Shown: piece by piece, positions 35,404-46,891 of the stretch
How the letters are laid out: each line of letters starts with the position of its first letter
How positions within the stretch are numbered: position 1 is the stretch's first letter
Origin: Dipteronia dyeriana
Taxonomy: Eukaryota > Streptophyta > Magnoliopsida > Sapindales > Sapindaceae
Direction of reading: 5' to 3'
NCBI GenBank assembly: GCA_032871835.1
Contig: CM065301.1
Span: 28,776,405-28,840,404, forward strand
DNA length: 64,000 nt
Made by a program: the position numbers and the translations under genes
The notes under the pieces: model-generated
The model's database searches: none
What the model was told of the DNA's origin: nothing
What the model saw: the letters and a program-made list of their open reading frames with translations, nothing else

Positions 35404-35861
35404 TTATCAATTTTCAATAATTTGATTGTTTTTATCCAATGATCCCCTTTTCGGATAAATATACCCTTATTATTATTATTTAGAAAAAAAAAACTATTCT
35501 CTTAAAAGAAAATAAAAAATATTGGAGGTCACAAACCTTGTATACTTTTTAATATATTTTCCATTGGGAACCTCCAATAATGGAGTCTAAATTTTTTTTT
35601 TTGTCTTTTGCAGACCTCCATGATGGATATCTATTCATGAAGGTCAGTTTTTTTAAAATAAAATCAAAAAATCATTTAAAAAAAATAAAGTAAAGATAGG
35701 CCTGAGAGTAATTTTATTGGAGGTTTAGGAAAAAGGTCGATAAAAACAATCATTCATAATAAAAATAGAAAATCATTTTTAGCCCCGTTTTTTTTTTGAA
35801 GTATTTTAGTACCATTTTAAAAGCCTAAAAATGGGTGTTTCCTCTTTTATGTTTTAACATA
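35404..35861. other. AT-rich sequence between MULE and chromovirus pair
   Basis: It contains several GGAGGT/ACCTCC words in inverted arrangement (about 35523-35725), perhaps a small decayed foldback. No gene was seen. Confidence 0.4.
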
Positions 35862-36455
35862 TGTCACATGCCACTCATATGCCTTGCCCAAAGTCAGCCA
35901 ACACTGTCTTGTCCCAGCTAAGCTTGTTTTCCCCTGCCAAGCTTGTTTTGGTCTGTCAAGCTTGTTCCTCGCACACAGTGCCCCATGTCTACCAAGCTTG
36001 TTTCTCGTCTGCCAAGCTTGCTTCTCGCACACAGCGCCCTATCGCTGCCCATGCCAAGCTTGTTTTGGTCTGCCAAGCTTGTTCCTCACACACAACACCC
36101 ATCACTGCCCAGGCCAAGCTAGTTTTTCTCGCCAAGCTTGTTTTCTGCATGCAACATCCCTACGTTGCCCACACCAAGCTTGTTTGTGCATGCCAAGCTT
36201 GTTTTCATCGTGCCAAGCTTGTTGTTTGTACGTCAAGATTGTTTCCAACATGCCAAGCTTGTTGTCTTCATGCCAAGCTTGTTTTCAACCAACTGCCCTT
36301 GTTGTCACATACTGCCAGCCTATCCAAGCCAACACACACAGCCTACATGTGGCTCAAGGCCATCTCCAACCAACATGCCTTGTTTTGGTCTGATACCTCT
36401 CACACCAAGCCCATTGCATAGGCTGTTGCCTATGCTCATTTTTGGGTCTGTAACA
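35862..36455 (-). repeat. Truncated 3' LTR of the left chromovirus body
   Basis: On the minus strand it starts TGTTACAGACCCAAAAATGA after a GTGGGGGTGG tract. It matches roughly the first 590 bp of the 1,053-bp LTR at 44493-45545, then stops matching near 35862. Confidence 0.85.
35925..36290 (-). repeat. CCAAGCTTG repeat cluster in the left LTR
   Basis: About fifteen CAAGCTTG palindromic words at intervals of about 15-30 bp. They mirror the cluster at 44680-44940. Confidence 0.9.
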
Positions 36456-39400
36456 AACCACCCCCACTTGAAGAAGTCGACGCCCTCGTCGGGAGGTTCT
36501 CCAAGTATTGTTGGATCAAATCTTCGAACTGCCATAAAGTTGCCCCTTTATCCCCAGTGGCATCTGAGACACTTTATCCCCTCCATTGAATCAGAAAATC
36601 CGTTCTTCTGTTCAATTTGCTTTCTCCCACGGTCTTGTGATCTAGAACCCTCAATATTGTCTTGTCAAATTCTTTTCTATTAACTAGAGGCGTCCGCCTC
36701 TGTTCCACCCTACCTTGCCTCTTTATGCCACATTTCTAACCCTTTAACCATAAACGACCCATCATACCTCTGAATCAAACCCTTGTGATATCTTCGGTCT
36801 GTGACTTTCTTCCAAATCTGTGGAGTAAGTTTCAACACCTTGTCACCTATATTGAAATCTAATGCACGGCAATTCTGATCAGTATACTTTTTCATCCTCC
36901 TTGCAGCCTTAGCCAAACGCTCAATGGCTCCTTCAATCAACTCGGTCTTCTCCCGAGCAAATCTGTATGCTGCTGGACATAGTCCCTGATCTTTTTGTTG
37001 TGCCACCTCCAATGGAGTCAAAGGCTGATATCCCATGCACAACTCTGCTGGACTCAAACCGGTAGACGATGACTTGTGCAGATTGTAGCAAAACTGTGCC
37101 ACATCAAGTAAATCCAACCAATTCATGACTTGCAGTAACATAATGCCTCAAGTACTCTTCCAAAAGAGCTTTGATCCTTTCTGTCTGACCATCCATTTAC
37201 GGATGGTTTGCTGTAGAGAACTTCAACTCTGATCCCATCATATTGAATAATTATGTCCAAAACTTCCCTGTGAAACGAGCATCACGATAACTCACAATAT
37301 TAGCTGGTACCCCGAAATGCTTTACCACATTCTTGAAAAACAACTTCGCTGCTTTTTCTACTGGACATGCATTTAGGGCTGCAATAAAGACTGCATACTT
37401 TGAAAATCTGTCAACCAAAACACCACAGATCTCATGCCATAAACGTCAAGAAAACCAACAACAAAATCCATAGAAATCGACACTCATGGCTTCTCTGGAA
37501 TTGGCAATGGCTGCAGCAAACCAGCCTGTTTCTTTCACTCAGTCTTATCAAGTTGACAAACCAAGCACGTCTTGACATACATCTCCATATCCTCACTCAA
37601 TTTGGGCCAATAGTAGCTTTTAGACAGCAAGGCTACCATTCTTTCAACCCATAGATGTCCCGCCCACTGCGGGTCATGCTTCTCCCTCAATAATTCCTAC
37701 TTTAGTCCACCCCCACTTGGAACAAACAACCTACTGCCTTTGGCATACAGCAGATTATCTTCCACCCAATACCTTCGTACCAAGCCATCTAACACCTCTT
37801 GCCTCAGTTTAGTGTAGTTAGAATCATTATCTGTTTGCTCCTTTACTCTTTCCAAGAAATTGGATTGCAAGGCAGCCAATGCAGATACATACCCTTGTAC
37901 TTCTTTCCTACTCAAAGCATCAGCTACTTGATTCTGACGGCCCGGCCGATGCACCCATACAAAATCAAATTCAGCCAAGTATTCCTGCCAACGTGCTTGC
38001 TTAGAAGTCAGCTTCTTTTGTGTCTTGAAATACGTGTTTGCAACATTATCAGTCACCACCGTGAATTTGGTCCCCAACAGGGAGTGCCTCCAAGTATCAA
38101 GACAATGAATCACAGTTGTCATTTCTTTTCATGGGCTGAATACCTCTGCTCTGCCTCTTTCAGCTTCCTGCTTTTGAAAGCAATTAGGTGCCCCTCTTGA
38201 ACCAAAACTCCTCCAAAAGCTTTATCAAATGCATCAGTGTGCACTTCAAAAGGCTTCTCAAAATCTGGTAGACACAACACAGGTTCTGAAGACACTGCTA
38301 TCTTCAACTTGTTAAATGCATTCTTACAAACTTCAGACCACACCCATTTTCTATCCTTCTTTAGTAGATCCATCAAAGGACTCACTTTCTTTGAATACCC
38401 TTCAATGAAACGTCTATAATAGTTTGCAAGGCCTAGAAATGACCTTAAATCCACAACCTTAGAAGGAGCAGGCTAGTTTTGGATGGCTTCTACCTTTTTT
38501 CATCCATTCTAATTTTCCTTTTCCCGACCCGATGGCCAAGAACATCACTTCTTGCCGGTAAAACTCACATTTCTCCTTCTTGACATAAAGCTTATGTTCC
38601 CTTAAATGAGAGAACACTTTCCTCAAATGAACAACATGCGCAGCCAAAGTTCCACTGTATACCACTATATCATCCAGGTATACAATAACAAACTTATCCA
38701 AGAACTCATACAAAACATCATTCATCAAATTGCAAAATGTTGCTGGAGCATTGGTTAACCCAAAAGGTATCACCAAAAACTCAAGAGCCATACCTTGTTA
38801 CAAATGTAGTATTTGCTTCATCACCTTCAGCCACCATGACTTCCCAATACCCTGACCTGAGGTCCAGCTTAGTGAAATAAGAAGCCTTAGACAATCTATC
38901 GAACAATTCAGCTGCATTCGGTACAGGTTACTTGTTCATCACAGTGACCTTGTTCAAACCTCTGTAATACACACACATTCGCAATGAGCCATCTTACTTT
39001 TTCTGAAATAGCACATGAGCAACATAAGGAGCCTTTGATGGCTGAACTAGACCCGCTTCCAGCAGCCCATCCAACTGTTTCCTTAGTTCTGCCAACTCAC
39101 AATGTGTCATTCTATAAGGAGCTTGTGCTGGTGGTTTGGCCCCTGCCTCCAGATCAATCCGATGATCAGTAGTCCTTCTAGGTGGTAGTTCCCTTGGCAG
39201 TTCACTAGGCATAACATCAGTAAATTCTTCAAGAGCTGCCCCAACTTCATCAGATACCTCCACCACTACATCAGGTTTTATCTGTACCAATGCAGCCACA
39301 TAAGTCATTTGCCCCTTCTTCAGGCCCTTGTCTACTTGCTTGGCCGAAATAACAGCTTTCTTGTTCGAAATTTTTCAAACTTGCTTTTCACATCTTTCAA

Positions 39401-39556
39401 CTGATCGGCATGTGCCTGTTGTATCAAAATGGACCTTTCCTTTTGTTCCACCAACTGGTTCAACACAACCACAATTTTGCTAGAGCCTTCAGGAGGAGGA
39501 TCACCCAGAAGCTTCTCCAATCGAGTCACCCATTCTTTAGTGTCTACTAGAGTCAT
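36456..39556 (-). pseudogene. Left chromovirus body: gag-pol remnant
   Basis: On the minus strand: a gag start (39556, TLVDTKEWVTRLEKLLGDPPP) is joined near 39350 directly to the pre-RT segment (QMTYVAALVQIKPDV). Compared with the right body about 1.5 kb of gag and protease is missing. RT follows with FVIVYLDDIVVYSGTLAAH (about 38670), RNase H ([18 protein letters not shown]), integrase pieces and the C-terminal KLTPQIWKKVTDRRYHKGL. Frame breaks separate RT, RNase H and integrase. Confidence 0.85.
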
Positions 39557-39598
39557 CTTTCACAACAGAAAATTAAGAAGAAATGAACACAACCTCGT

Positions 39599-39610
39599 GC
39601 TCTGATACCA
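39599..39610 (-). other. Primer-binding site of the left body
   Basis: The minus strand reads TGGTATCAGAGC, complementary to initiator tRNA-Met. Confidence 0.85.
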
Positions 39611-39612
39611 AT

Positions 39613-39887
39613 GTAATTGATTGTGTTCTTACTAAATAATGTTGTGTGTGTGCATATTTGTGAGATACAATTGTTGTGAACAGGCCTATGGTGTGGGCTG
39701 ATTGTGTTACTCGATGTAAAGTTTATGTACAGCAATCTGGTTGTTTGATTGAGTGTGTGTGGTGATTATGGAACTCTGAAAGATAACAGGTTTGGTGCAA
39801 CTGTTATAGAAAGTGAGTGGCTGGCTGGACATGGTTCAACACCTACACAAAGTAGAAAATTTGTAGGCAATTTTCGTTTGTGTAACA
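39613..39887 (+). repeat. LTR fragment shared by both chromovirus bodies
   Basis: Matches only the last 275 bp of the 1,053-bp LTR, from GTAATTGATTGTG to TGTGTAACA, in plus orientation. Its left edge is fused to the inverted primer-binding site of the left body. Confidence 0.85.
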
Positions 39888-39888
39888 T

Positions 39889-39900
39889 TGGTATCAGAGC
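39889..39900 (+). other. Primer-binding site of the right body
   Basis: TGGTATCAGAGC one base after the LTR end. Confidence 0.9.
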
Positions 39901-39938
39901 CAGGTTGTGTTCATTTCTCTTAATTTCTGTTGTGAAAG

Positions 39939-41021
39939 ATGACTCTAGCAGACACTAAAGAACGGGTGACGCAGTTAGAGAAACTTCTAGGTAATCCCCC
40001 TCCTGAAGGCTCTAGCGAAATTTTGGCTGTGTTGGACCAGTTGGTGGAACAGAAGGAAAGGTCCCTCTTGATGCAGCAGGCACATGCCGATCTGTTGAAA
40101 GATATGGAAAGCAAGTTTCAAAATTTTCGAACAGTCCAGGCTGTTCTGACTGTCAGCATGGCTAACAAGATGAAGTTGGTAGAGGATGAAATTGGGGTGT
40201 TGAGAAGGGCACTTAACAATCCCAGCGCATCTGATGAGGGCCATATGTCCAAGATAAAGGTTTTAGAACCTAAGCAATTCAATGGTAGTAAGAATGCCAA
40301 AGAACTGCAGAATTTTCTGTGGGATATGGAGCAATACTTCAAAGCTGCCAGGATACCTGAGAGGGAACTGGTTAGGATCACAAATATGTATCTAAGTGGT
40401 GATGCAAAACTGTGGAGGCACACATGGATAGCGAATGATCTGAGTGTTGGCAGGCCTATTCTTGATGTGTGGGAATCACTAAAGAAGGAACTAAAAAATC
40501 AGTTCTTGCCTTGCAACATTTCATGGTTGGCAATGGAGAATTTGAAGAAGTTGAAGCAGACCGGATCTGTGAGAGACTATGTGAAGGAATTCAGTTATTT
40601 GATGCTAGACATACAAAATATGTCTGAGGAAGACAAACTATTCAATTTCATGTCTGGGCTGCAGACATGGGTACAAGATGAATTAAGAAGACAGGGGGTG
40701 AAAGACATTCTTTGTGCCATGGCTGCTGCTGAAGGGTTGGTAGATTTTCAGTTGTCCAATTCAGCCTCTTCTAGCACTGAGAAGAAGAAATCAGTGGATG
40801 GAAAGAAGAGGAAAAAGGATTGGAAAAAGAAGAAATCCAAGGAAGGAGGAAGGAAGAAGGAAGAAGGAAGAAGGAAGAAGGAAGAAGAAAGCAGGAAGGT
40901 GAATCATCTAAGGGAAAGGACCAGCAGAACAAGGGGAAATCCTAAACACAGGGTTGTTTTATCTGTGGTGGTCCTCATTTGCCTAGAGAATGCCCAAAGA
41001 AGGAAAAGGTTAATGCAATAA
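39939..41021 (+). CDS. Chromovirus gag (right body)
   Basis: A 360-codon open frame starts MTLADTKERVTQLEKLLGNP. It has a coiled-coil-like N terminus, then the retrotransposon gag core (FNGSKNAKELQNFLWDMEQY, DAKLWRHTW, DYVKEFSYLMLDI) and a Lys/Glu-rich stretch (about residues 280-325). A frame change near 40930 replaces the expected CCHC knuckle: the other frame reads CFICGGPHLPRECPKKEK. Gag forms the virus-like particle that packages element RNA. It is the longest intact frame in this pair. Confidence 0.85.
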   Translation: MTLADTKERVTQLEKLLGNPPPEGSSEILAVLDQLVEQKERSLLMQQAHADLLKDMESKFQNFRTVQAVLTVSMANKMKLVEDEIGVLRRALNNPSASDEGHMSKIKVLEPKQFNGSKNAKELQNFLWDMEQYFKAARIPERELVRITNMYLSGDAKLWRHTWIANDLSVGRPILDVWESLKKELKNQFLPCNISWLAMENLKKLKQTGSVRDYVKEFSYLMLDIQNMSEEDKLFNFMSGLQTWVQDELRRQGVKDILCAMAAAEGLVDFQLSNSASSSTEKKKSVDGKKRKKDWKKKKSKEGGRKKEEGRRKKEEESRKVNHLRERTSRTRGNPKHRVVLSVVVLICLENAQRRKRLMQ

Positions 41022-44000
41022 TCAATCAAGACTGTGATGTAGGTGACTTTTCTGGTTCTTGTCCGTCTCGGGTGAATCCTTTACAATTATTGAATACAAT
41101 TAGCATGGAAAAACAGCAATGCTACAAAGGCTTGATGTACGTGAATGTGGAAGTAAATGGGTGTATGATTTAGGCCGTGTTGGACACAGGTGCAATCAAC
41201 AATTTTGTGGCACAACGAGAAATGGACATATTGGGTTTGAATCCGTTGGAAAGCATAAGCAAGATCAAAGCAGTGAATTCTGAGGCAATGTCGGTTCATG
41301 GTGTGGCAGAAATAACACTGAATGTGGGATCTTGGATGGGCAAATGTAGCATAATGGTAGTACCACTTGATGATTTCGACCTAATAATTGGTATTGACTT
41401 CTTTACCAAGGCCAATGCAATGGTGATGCCTTATTTGCGGGGAATTCTGATAGGAGATGAGGAAAGTCCCTGCTTTGTGCAAGCTTATGGTGGGACAATA
41501 GACATCAAATAGGGGAAAGACAAGGAGGCTGTGATTTCAACCAAGCAAGTAGACAAGGGCATGAATAAGAGGCAAATGACTTATGTGGCTGCGTTGGTAC
41601 AGATCAAACCTGATGTAGTGGCGGAGGTCCCTGATAAAGTTGGGGCAGTTCTTGAAGAATTTGCTGATGTCATGCCTAATGAGCTGCCAAGGGAACAACC
41701 ACGTAGGAGGACTACTGATCATCAGATTGATCTAGAGACAGGGGCTTAACCACCAGCACAAGCTCCATATAGAATGACGCCTTGTGAGTTGGCAGAACTA
41801 AGGAAATAGTTGGATGGGCTGCTGGAAGCGAGTCTAGTTCAGCCATCGAAGGCTCCTTATGGTGCTCCTATGCTATTTTAGAAAAATCAAGATGGCTCAT
41901 TATGAATGTGTATGGATTATCAAGCTTTGAACAAGGTCACTGTTAAGAACAAGTACCTAGTACCGAATGCAGCTGACTTGTTCGATAGATTGTCTAAGGC
42001 TTCTCACTTCACCAAGTTAGACCTCATGTCGGGGTATTAGCAAGTCAGGGTGGCTGAATGTGATAAAGCAAAGACTATATGTGTAACAAGGTATTGCTCT
42101 TTTGAGTTTTTGATGATGCCTTTTGGGTTAACCAATGCTCCTGCAACATTTTGCAATTTGATGAATGATGTTTTGTATGAGTTCTTGGATAAGTTTGTTG
42201 TATTTCTGGATGATATAGTGGTATACCGTGAAACTTTGGCTGAGCATTTTGTTCATTTGAGGAAAGTGTTCTCTCGTTTAAGGGAACATAAGCTTTATAT
42301 CAAGGAGAAATATGAGTTTTACCGGCAAGAAGTGATGTTCTTGGGGCATTGAGTCGGGAAAGGGAAAGGGAAAATTATAATGGATGAAAAGAAGGTAGAA
42401 GCCATCCAAAACTGGCATGCTCCTTCTAAGGTTACGATTTAAGGTCATTTCTAGGCCTTACAAACTATCATAGACGTTTCATTGAAGGGTATTCAAAGAA
42501 AGTCAATCCTTTGACGGATCTACTAAAGAAGGATAGAAAATGGGTGTGGTCTGAAGCATGTTTGAATGCATTTGACAAGTTGAAGATAGCAGTGTCTTCA
42601 AAACCTGTGTTGTGTCTACCAGATTTTGAGAAGCCTTTTGAAGTGCACACTAATGCTTCTAATAGAGCTCTTGGATGAGTTTTGGTTCAAGAGGGGCACC
42701 CAATTGCTTTTGAAAGCAGGAAGCTAAAAGAGGCAGAACAGAGGTATTCAGCCTATGAAAAGGAGATGGCAGTTGTGATTCATTGTCTTGATACTTTGAG
42801 GCACTACCTGTTGGGGACCAAATTCACGGTGGTGACTGATAATGTTGCAAACACTTATTTCAAGACACAAATGAAGATGACTCCTAAGCAAGCACATTGG
42901 CAGAAATACTTGGCTGAATTTGATTTTGTATGGGTACATCGATCGGGCCGTCAGAATCAAGTAGTTGATGCTTTAAATAGGAAAGAAGTACAAGGGTATG
43001 TCTCTACATTGGCTGTCTTGCAATCCAATTTCTTGGAAAGAGTAAAGGAGCAAACAGATAATGATTCTGACTACACTAAACTGAGGCAAGAGGTGATAGA
43101 TGTCTTGGTACAAAGGTATTGGGTGGAAGATAACTTGTTGTATGCCAAAGGCAGTAGGTTGTTTGTTCCAAGTAGAGGTGGACTAAATCAAGAATTGTTG
43201 AGGGAGACGCATGACCCTCAGTGGGTGGGACATTGAGGGGAGCTACTATTGACCCAAAATGCGTGAGGATGTGGAGATGTATGTCAAGACGTGCTTGGTT
43301 TTTCAACTTGATAAGACTGAGCGAAAGAAACAGGCTGGTTTGCTGCAGCCATTGCCAATTCCAGAGAAGCCATGGGTGTTGATTTCTATGGATTTTGTTG
43401 TTGGTTTTCCTAACGTTAATGGCATGAGATCTGTGTTGGTTGTGGTTGACAGGTTTTCAAAGTATACAGTCTTTATTGCAGCCCCAAATGCATGTCCAGC
43501 AGAAAAAGCAGCAGAGTTGTTTTTCAAGAATGTGGTAAAGCATTTTGGGATACCAGCTGATATTGTGAGTGATCGTGATTCTCATTTCACAGGGAAGTTT
43601 TGGACATATTTATTCAATCTGATGGGATCAAAGTTAAAATTCTCTACAGGAAACCATCCATAAATGGATGGTCAGACAGAAATGATCAATGCTCTATTGG
43701 AAGAGTACTTGAGGAGTTATGTTACTGCAAGTCAAAAGAATTGGTTAGATTAACTTGATGTGGTATAGTTTTTCTACAATCTGCACAAGTCATCGTCTAC
43801 CGGTTTATGTCCAGCAGAGTAGTGCTTGGGATATCAGCCTTTGACTCCATTGAAGGTGGCACAACAAAAATATTAGGGACTATGTCCAGCAGCATACAGA
43901 TTTGCTCGGGAGAAGGCTGTGTTGATTGAATGAGCCATTGCGAGTTTTGCTAAGGCTGTAAAGAGGATGAAAAAGTATGCTGATCAGAATCGTCGTGCAT

Positions 44001-44440
44001 TAGAGTTAAATATAGGTGACAAGGTGTTGTTGAAACTTACTCCACAAATTTGGAAGAAAGTAATAGACCGAAGATATCACAAGGGTTTGATTCAGAGGTA
44101 CGATGGGCCGTTTGTGGTTATGGAAAGGGTTGGAAATGTGGCATATAGGCTGGCATTATCGGATAGATTAAAAGTACATCCAACATTTCATGTTAGTTTC
44201 TTGAAACCTTACCATGAAGAAACTGAAGATCAAAGTAAGGTGCAACAGAGACGGGCGCCTCTGGTTATCATAAAAGAATTTGCCAATACAGTATTGAGGG
44301 TTCTAGATCACAAGAGCGTGGGAGAGAGCAAATTGAATAGTAGAACGGATTTTCTGATTCAAGGGTAGGGAGAAAGTGTTTCAGATGCCACTTGGGATAA
44401 AGGGGCAACTTTATAGCAGCTCGAAGATATGATCCAGAAA
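41022..44440 (+). pseudogene. Chromovirus pol (right body), broken
   Basis: Protease (VLDTGAINNFVAQREM, about 41180), then RT with MPFGLTNAPATFCNLMNDVL and FLDDIVVY (42115-42230), RNase H (GTKFTVVTDNVANTYF, about 42820), integrase (MDFVVGFPNVNGMRSVLVVV and IVSDRDSHFTG, 43389-43590) and the C-terminal segment (KVHPTFHVSFLKPYHEE, then LDHKSVGESKLNSRTDFLIQ, about 44290). Stops interrupt RT, the RNase H start and integrase. After the last stop the frame still encodes YLENLPTRASASSSGGG up to the polypurine tract. Confidence 0.87.
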
Positions 44441-44492
44441 TACTTGGAGAACCTCCCGACGAGGGCATCGGCTTCTTCAAGTGGGGGTGGTT

Positions 44493-45545
44493 TGTTACAG
44501 ACCCAAAAATGAGCATAGGCAACAGCCTATGCAATGAGCTTGGTATGGGAAGCATCAAGCCAAAACAATGCATGTTGGGTGGACATGGCCTTGGGCAGCA
44601 AATATGTTGTATGTGTTGGCTTGGATAGGCTAGCAGCATGTGACAACAAGGGTAGTTGGTTGAAAACAGGCCTGGCATGAAGACAACAAGCTTTGCACGG
44701 TGAAAACAAGCTTGGCGTGCACAACAAGCTTGGTGTGGGCAACATGGGGATGTTGCGTGCAAAAAACAAGCTTGGCGAGAAAAACAAGCTTGGCCTAAGC
44801 AGTAATGGGCGTTGTGTGCAAGTAATAAGCTTGGCATGGGCAGCGATGGGGATTTGTGTGCGAGAAGCAAGCTTGGCAGACGAGAAACAAGCTTGGCAGA
44901 CCAAAACAAGCTTGGCGAAGGAAAACAAGCTTGGTTGGGACAATAATGTGTTGGCTGACTTGGGCAAGGCTTGTGAGTGGCATGTGCAATTTAAGTACAC
45001 ATGTAAGAGATATGTGTGGGCTGACATGTATGGGAAACATGTGCAGATTCAGTGCTTATCTGATAGGAATTATGGCATGTGGAAAATGTGCTTGCTGTGT
45101 CATAAGGCAGTTACCTTGGCAGTTATTTATGTAGCCCTATGTTGTAATCTATATATACTCAGAATATTGAGTATTCTGTAGAGAGATCAGAGTTGTGATG
45201 ATCCTGCAAGCATTGTATGAGTGTATTCCTAATTATTAAGGCAATAATAGTTGGGTTGGGATTGGTTCCCGTAATTGATTGTGTTCTTACTAAATACTAC
45301 TGTGTGAGAGCATATTTGTAAGATACAATTGCTGTGAACAGGCCTATGGTGTGGGCTGACTGTGTTACTCGGTGCAATGTTTGTGTACAGCAATCTGGTT
45401 GTTTTATTGAGTGCGTGTGGTGATTGTGGAACTCTGAAATGTAACAGGTTTGGTGTAACTGTTATAGAAAGTGAGTGGCTGGTTGGACAGGGTTCAGTGC
45501 CTACACAAAGCAGAAAAATTGTAGGCAATTTTTGTTTGTGTAACA
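44493..45545 (+). repeat. Full 3' LTR of the right body (1,053 bp)
   Basis: Begins TGTTACAGACCC after the AGTGGGGGTGG polypurine tract and ends TGTGTAACA. Terminal TGTTACA/TGTAACA are inverted. A TATATATACTCAG segment at about 45150 may be the promoter. Confidence 0.88.
44680..44940 (+). repeat. CAAGCTTGGC repeat cluster in the LTR
   Basis: At least twelve CAAGCTTG palindromes at roughly 15-30-bp spacing, within the U3-like part of the LTR. Confidence 0.92.
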
Positions 45546-46891
45546 CAATTGGACTTTCGAATCCCAAACCAGTAACGAAATCTTATGCCCAAGCAATCTC
45601 ATCCGCCATTGCTCCAGTGTCTTCGGCTCCAAAGAAAAAAGGTGATTATGTTGCAATCAAAGTCAACCCAAAAGCTTATGAAGAACGGTTGAAACTTTAT
45701 AGTTACTCTCTTATTGGTCGAGTCGTTTTGTCAAAGGGAGAAGAACCATGGAAGGTATTGGCTCTTAAAGAAAAACTTTAATCTTTTTGGAAATTGCACT
45801 CTCAATGGCGTCTTATCTCTCTTGGGCGGGGATTCTTCCAGATTCTTTTGAATTCTGAGGAAGATAAAGCAAAAGTTTGGGGCATCGGACCTCTGCATTT
45901 GAAATCTGGAACTCTAAGGCTTCAGCCATGGACTCATAATTTTAATCCTAACACACAACGCACGACAAATGCCCAAATATGGGTGCGGTTTTATGATCTA
46001 ACTTGGGAGTTTTGTCACCCCCTAATCCTTTCAGACATGGCATGTGGGATCGGAATTTCTCTAAAATTTGATAGAGCTACCCTAGAGGGTGATTATGGCA
46101 ATTTTGCTCGCATGCTAATTGATGTTGATCTTTCCAAGCCTTTGCCTGATTCCATTATGATAAAGGTAGATGGGGATTGTTTGTTTCTGACTCTCTTCTT
46201 TGAGAATGTTCCAAGTTTTTGCTCAGTTGGTCATTCGGCCGCTTCATGTCACCATGCGACTAGATTTACAAGGAATATCACCGTCGAGCCAAATGATAAG
46301 ATTTCGGAAAGAGGAAGATCCAAAATTAGACAAGAGTATAAATCGAAACACAAGTCAAGAGATGTCCCGACCTTTCGAGTCTTTAAGAATATCAAATCAG
46401 GTATTGATGTCATTGTGACTAAACCTGTTACCTCTCTTCCAAACAAGACAACTTTAGATCCGACAGCCTCTTCTAGTTCACTTAGACCAATCATTACCAA
46501 TGGACATGGGGAGGCCTTGAAAGATGATATTTATTTGGATGATTCCACAGACCCATTACACACTAAGCATGTGGATATAGATGCCACGTCATATCCTGTT
46601 ACTGCTAATATGGAGGCCTTAATTGATCCTCCCAGGGTAGATCCACATTTGCACAATCTTGAGGGTAAAGATAACTCTGATACTGATATTGAAGGCACTA
46701 AATCTGACTTTGGCCACCCCACAACTTTAGACATCACAGGTGTTCAAGGAGGAGTATCTTGGGCAGATCAATCGGAAGATTCAGGTTGGAAGGAGGTTAC
46801 CACCAAAAAAGGTAAGAAAAATAAGAAACAGGTTTCCAATGTTGTTTCTCCCAAAACTAGGGCTGCTAAAAATAAATTAGTAGATAAATGA
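45546..46891 (+). pseudogene. LINE ORF1, DUF4283 RNA-binding protein
   Basis: The frame reads PKPVTKSYAQAISSAI and GDYVAIKVNPKAYEERL, then a stop at 45779-45781. It continues in the same frame with WRLISLGRGFFQILLNSEED, QPWTHNFNP, WVRFYDLTWEFCHP and a decayed CCHC-like segment. This is the DUF4283 domain of plant LINE and retroelement gag-like proteins. The ORF1 stop TGA overlaps the ORF2 start ATG as ATGA (46888-46891), which suits translation by reinitiation. The N terminus is missing because the chromovirus LTR abuts it. Confidence 0.85.

Larger units (their letters stand above)
35862..45545. mobile_element. Two chromovirus bodies fused head to head
   Basis: The left body (35862-39611) reads on the minus strand and the right body (39889-45545) on the plus strand. 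They belong to one family and share a 275-bp LTR fragment between them (39613-39887). Each body has its own primer-binding site facing away from this fragment. Gag, protease, RT, RNase H, integrase and a C-terminal chromodomain-like segment place the family among chromoviruses, possibly Galadriel; the lineage is inferred. The left arm lacks most of gag and protease, and its 3' LTR is cut short. Confidence 0.85.

Noticed and set aside
35523..35725. Possible small MITE with GGAGGT ends
   Set aside because: Only hexamer-scale inverted words are present, with no consistent long arms or target duplication.
35861..36683. Long overlapping plus-strand frames rich in CQACF/KLVF residues (also 44268-45181)
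   Set aside because: They are translations of the CAAGCTTG repeat cluster and flanks inside the chromovirus LTRs, in three frames at once. No codon signal or protein family supports them.
44680..44940. CRISPR or integron-like repeats
   Set aside because: Spacing is irregular, spacers are related to each other, and the context is a plant LTR.
45546..45560. tRNA-like GGACTTTCGAATCC motif
   Set aside because: There is no cloverleaf around it, and the frame continues as LINE ORF1.
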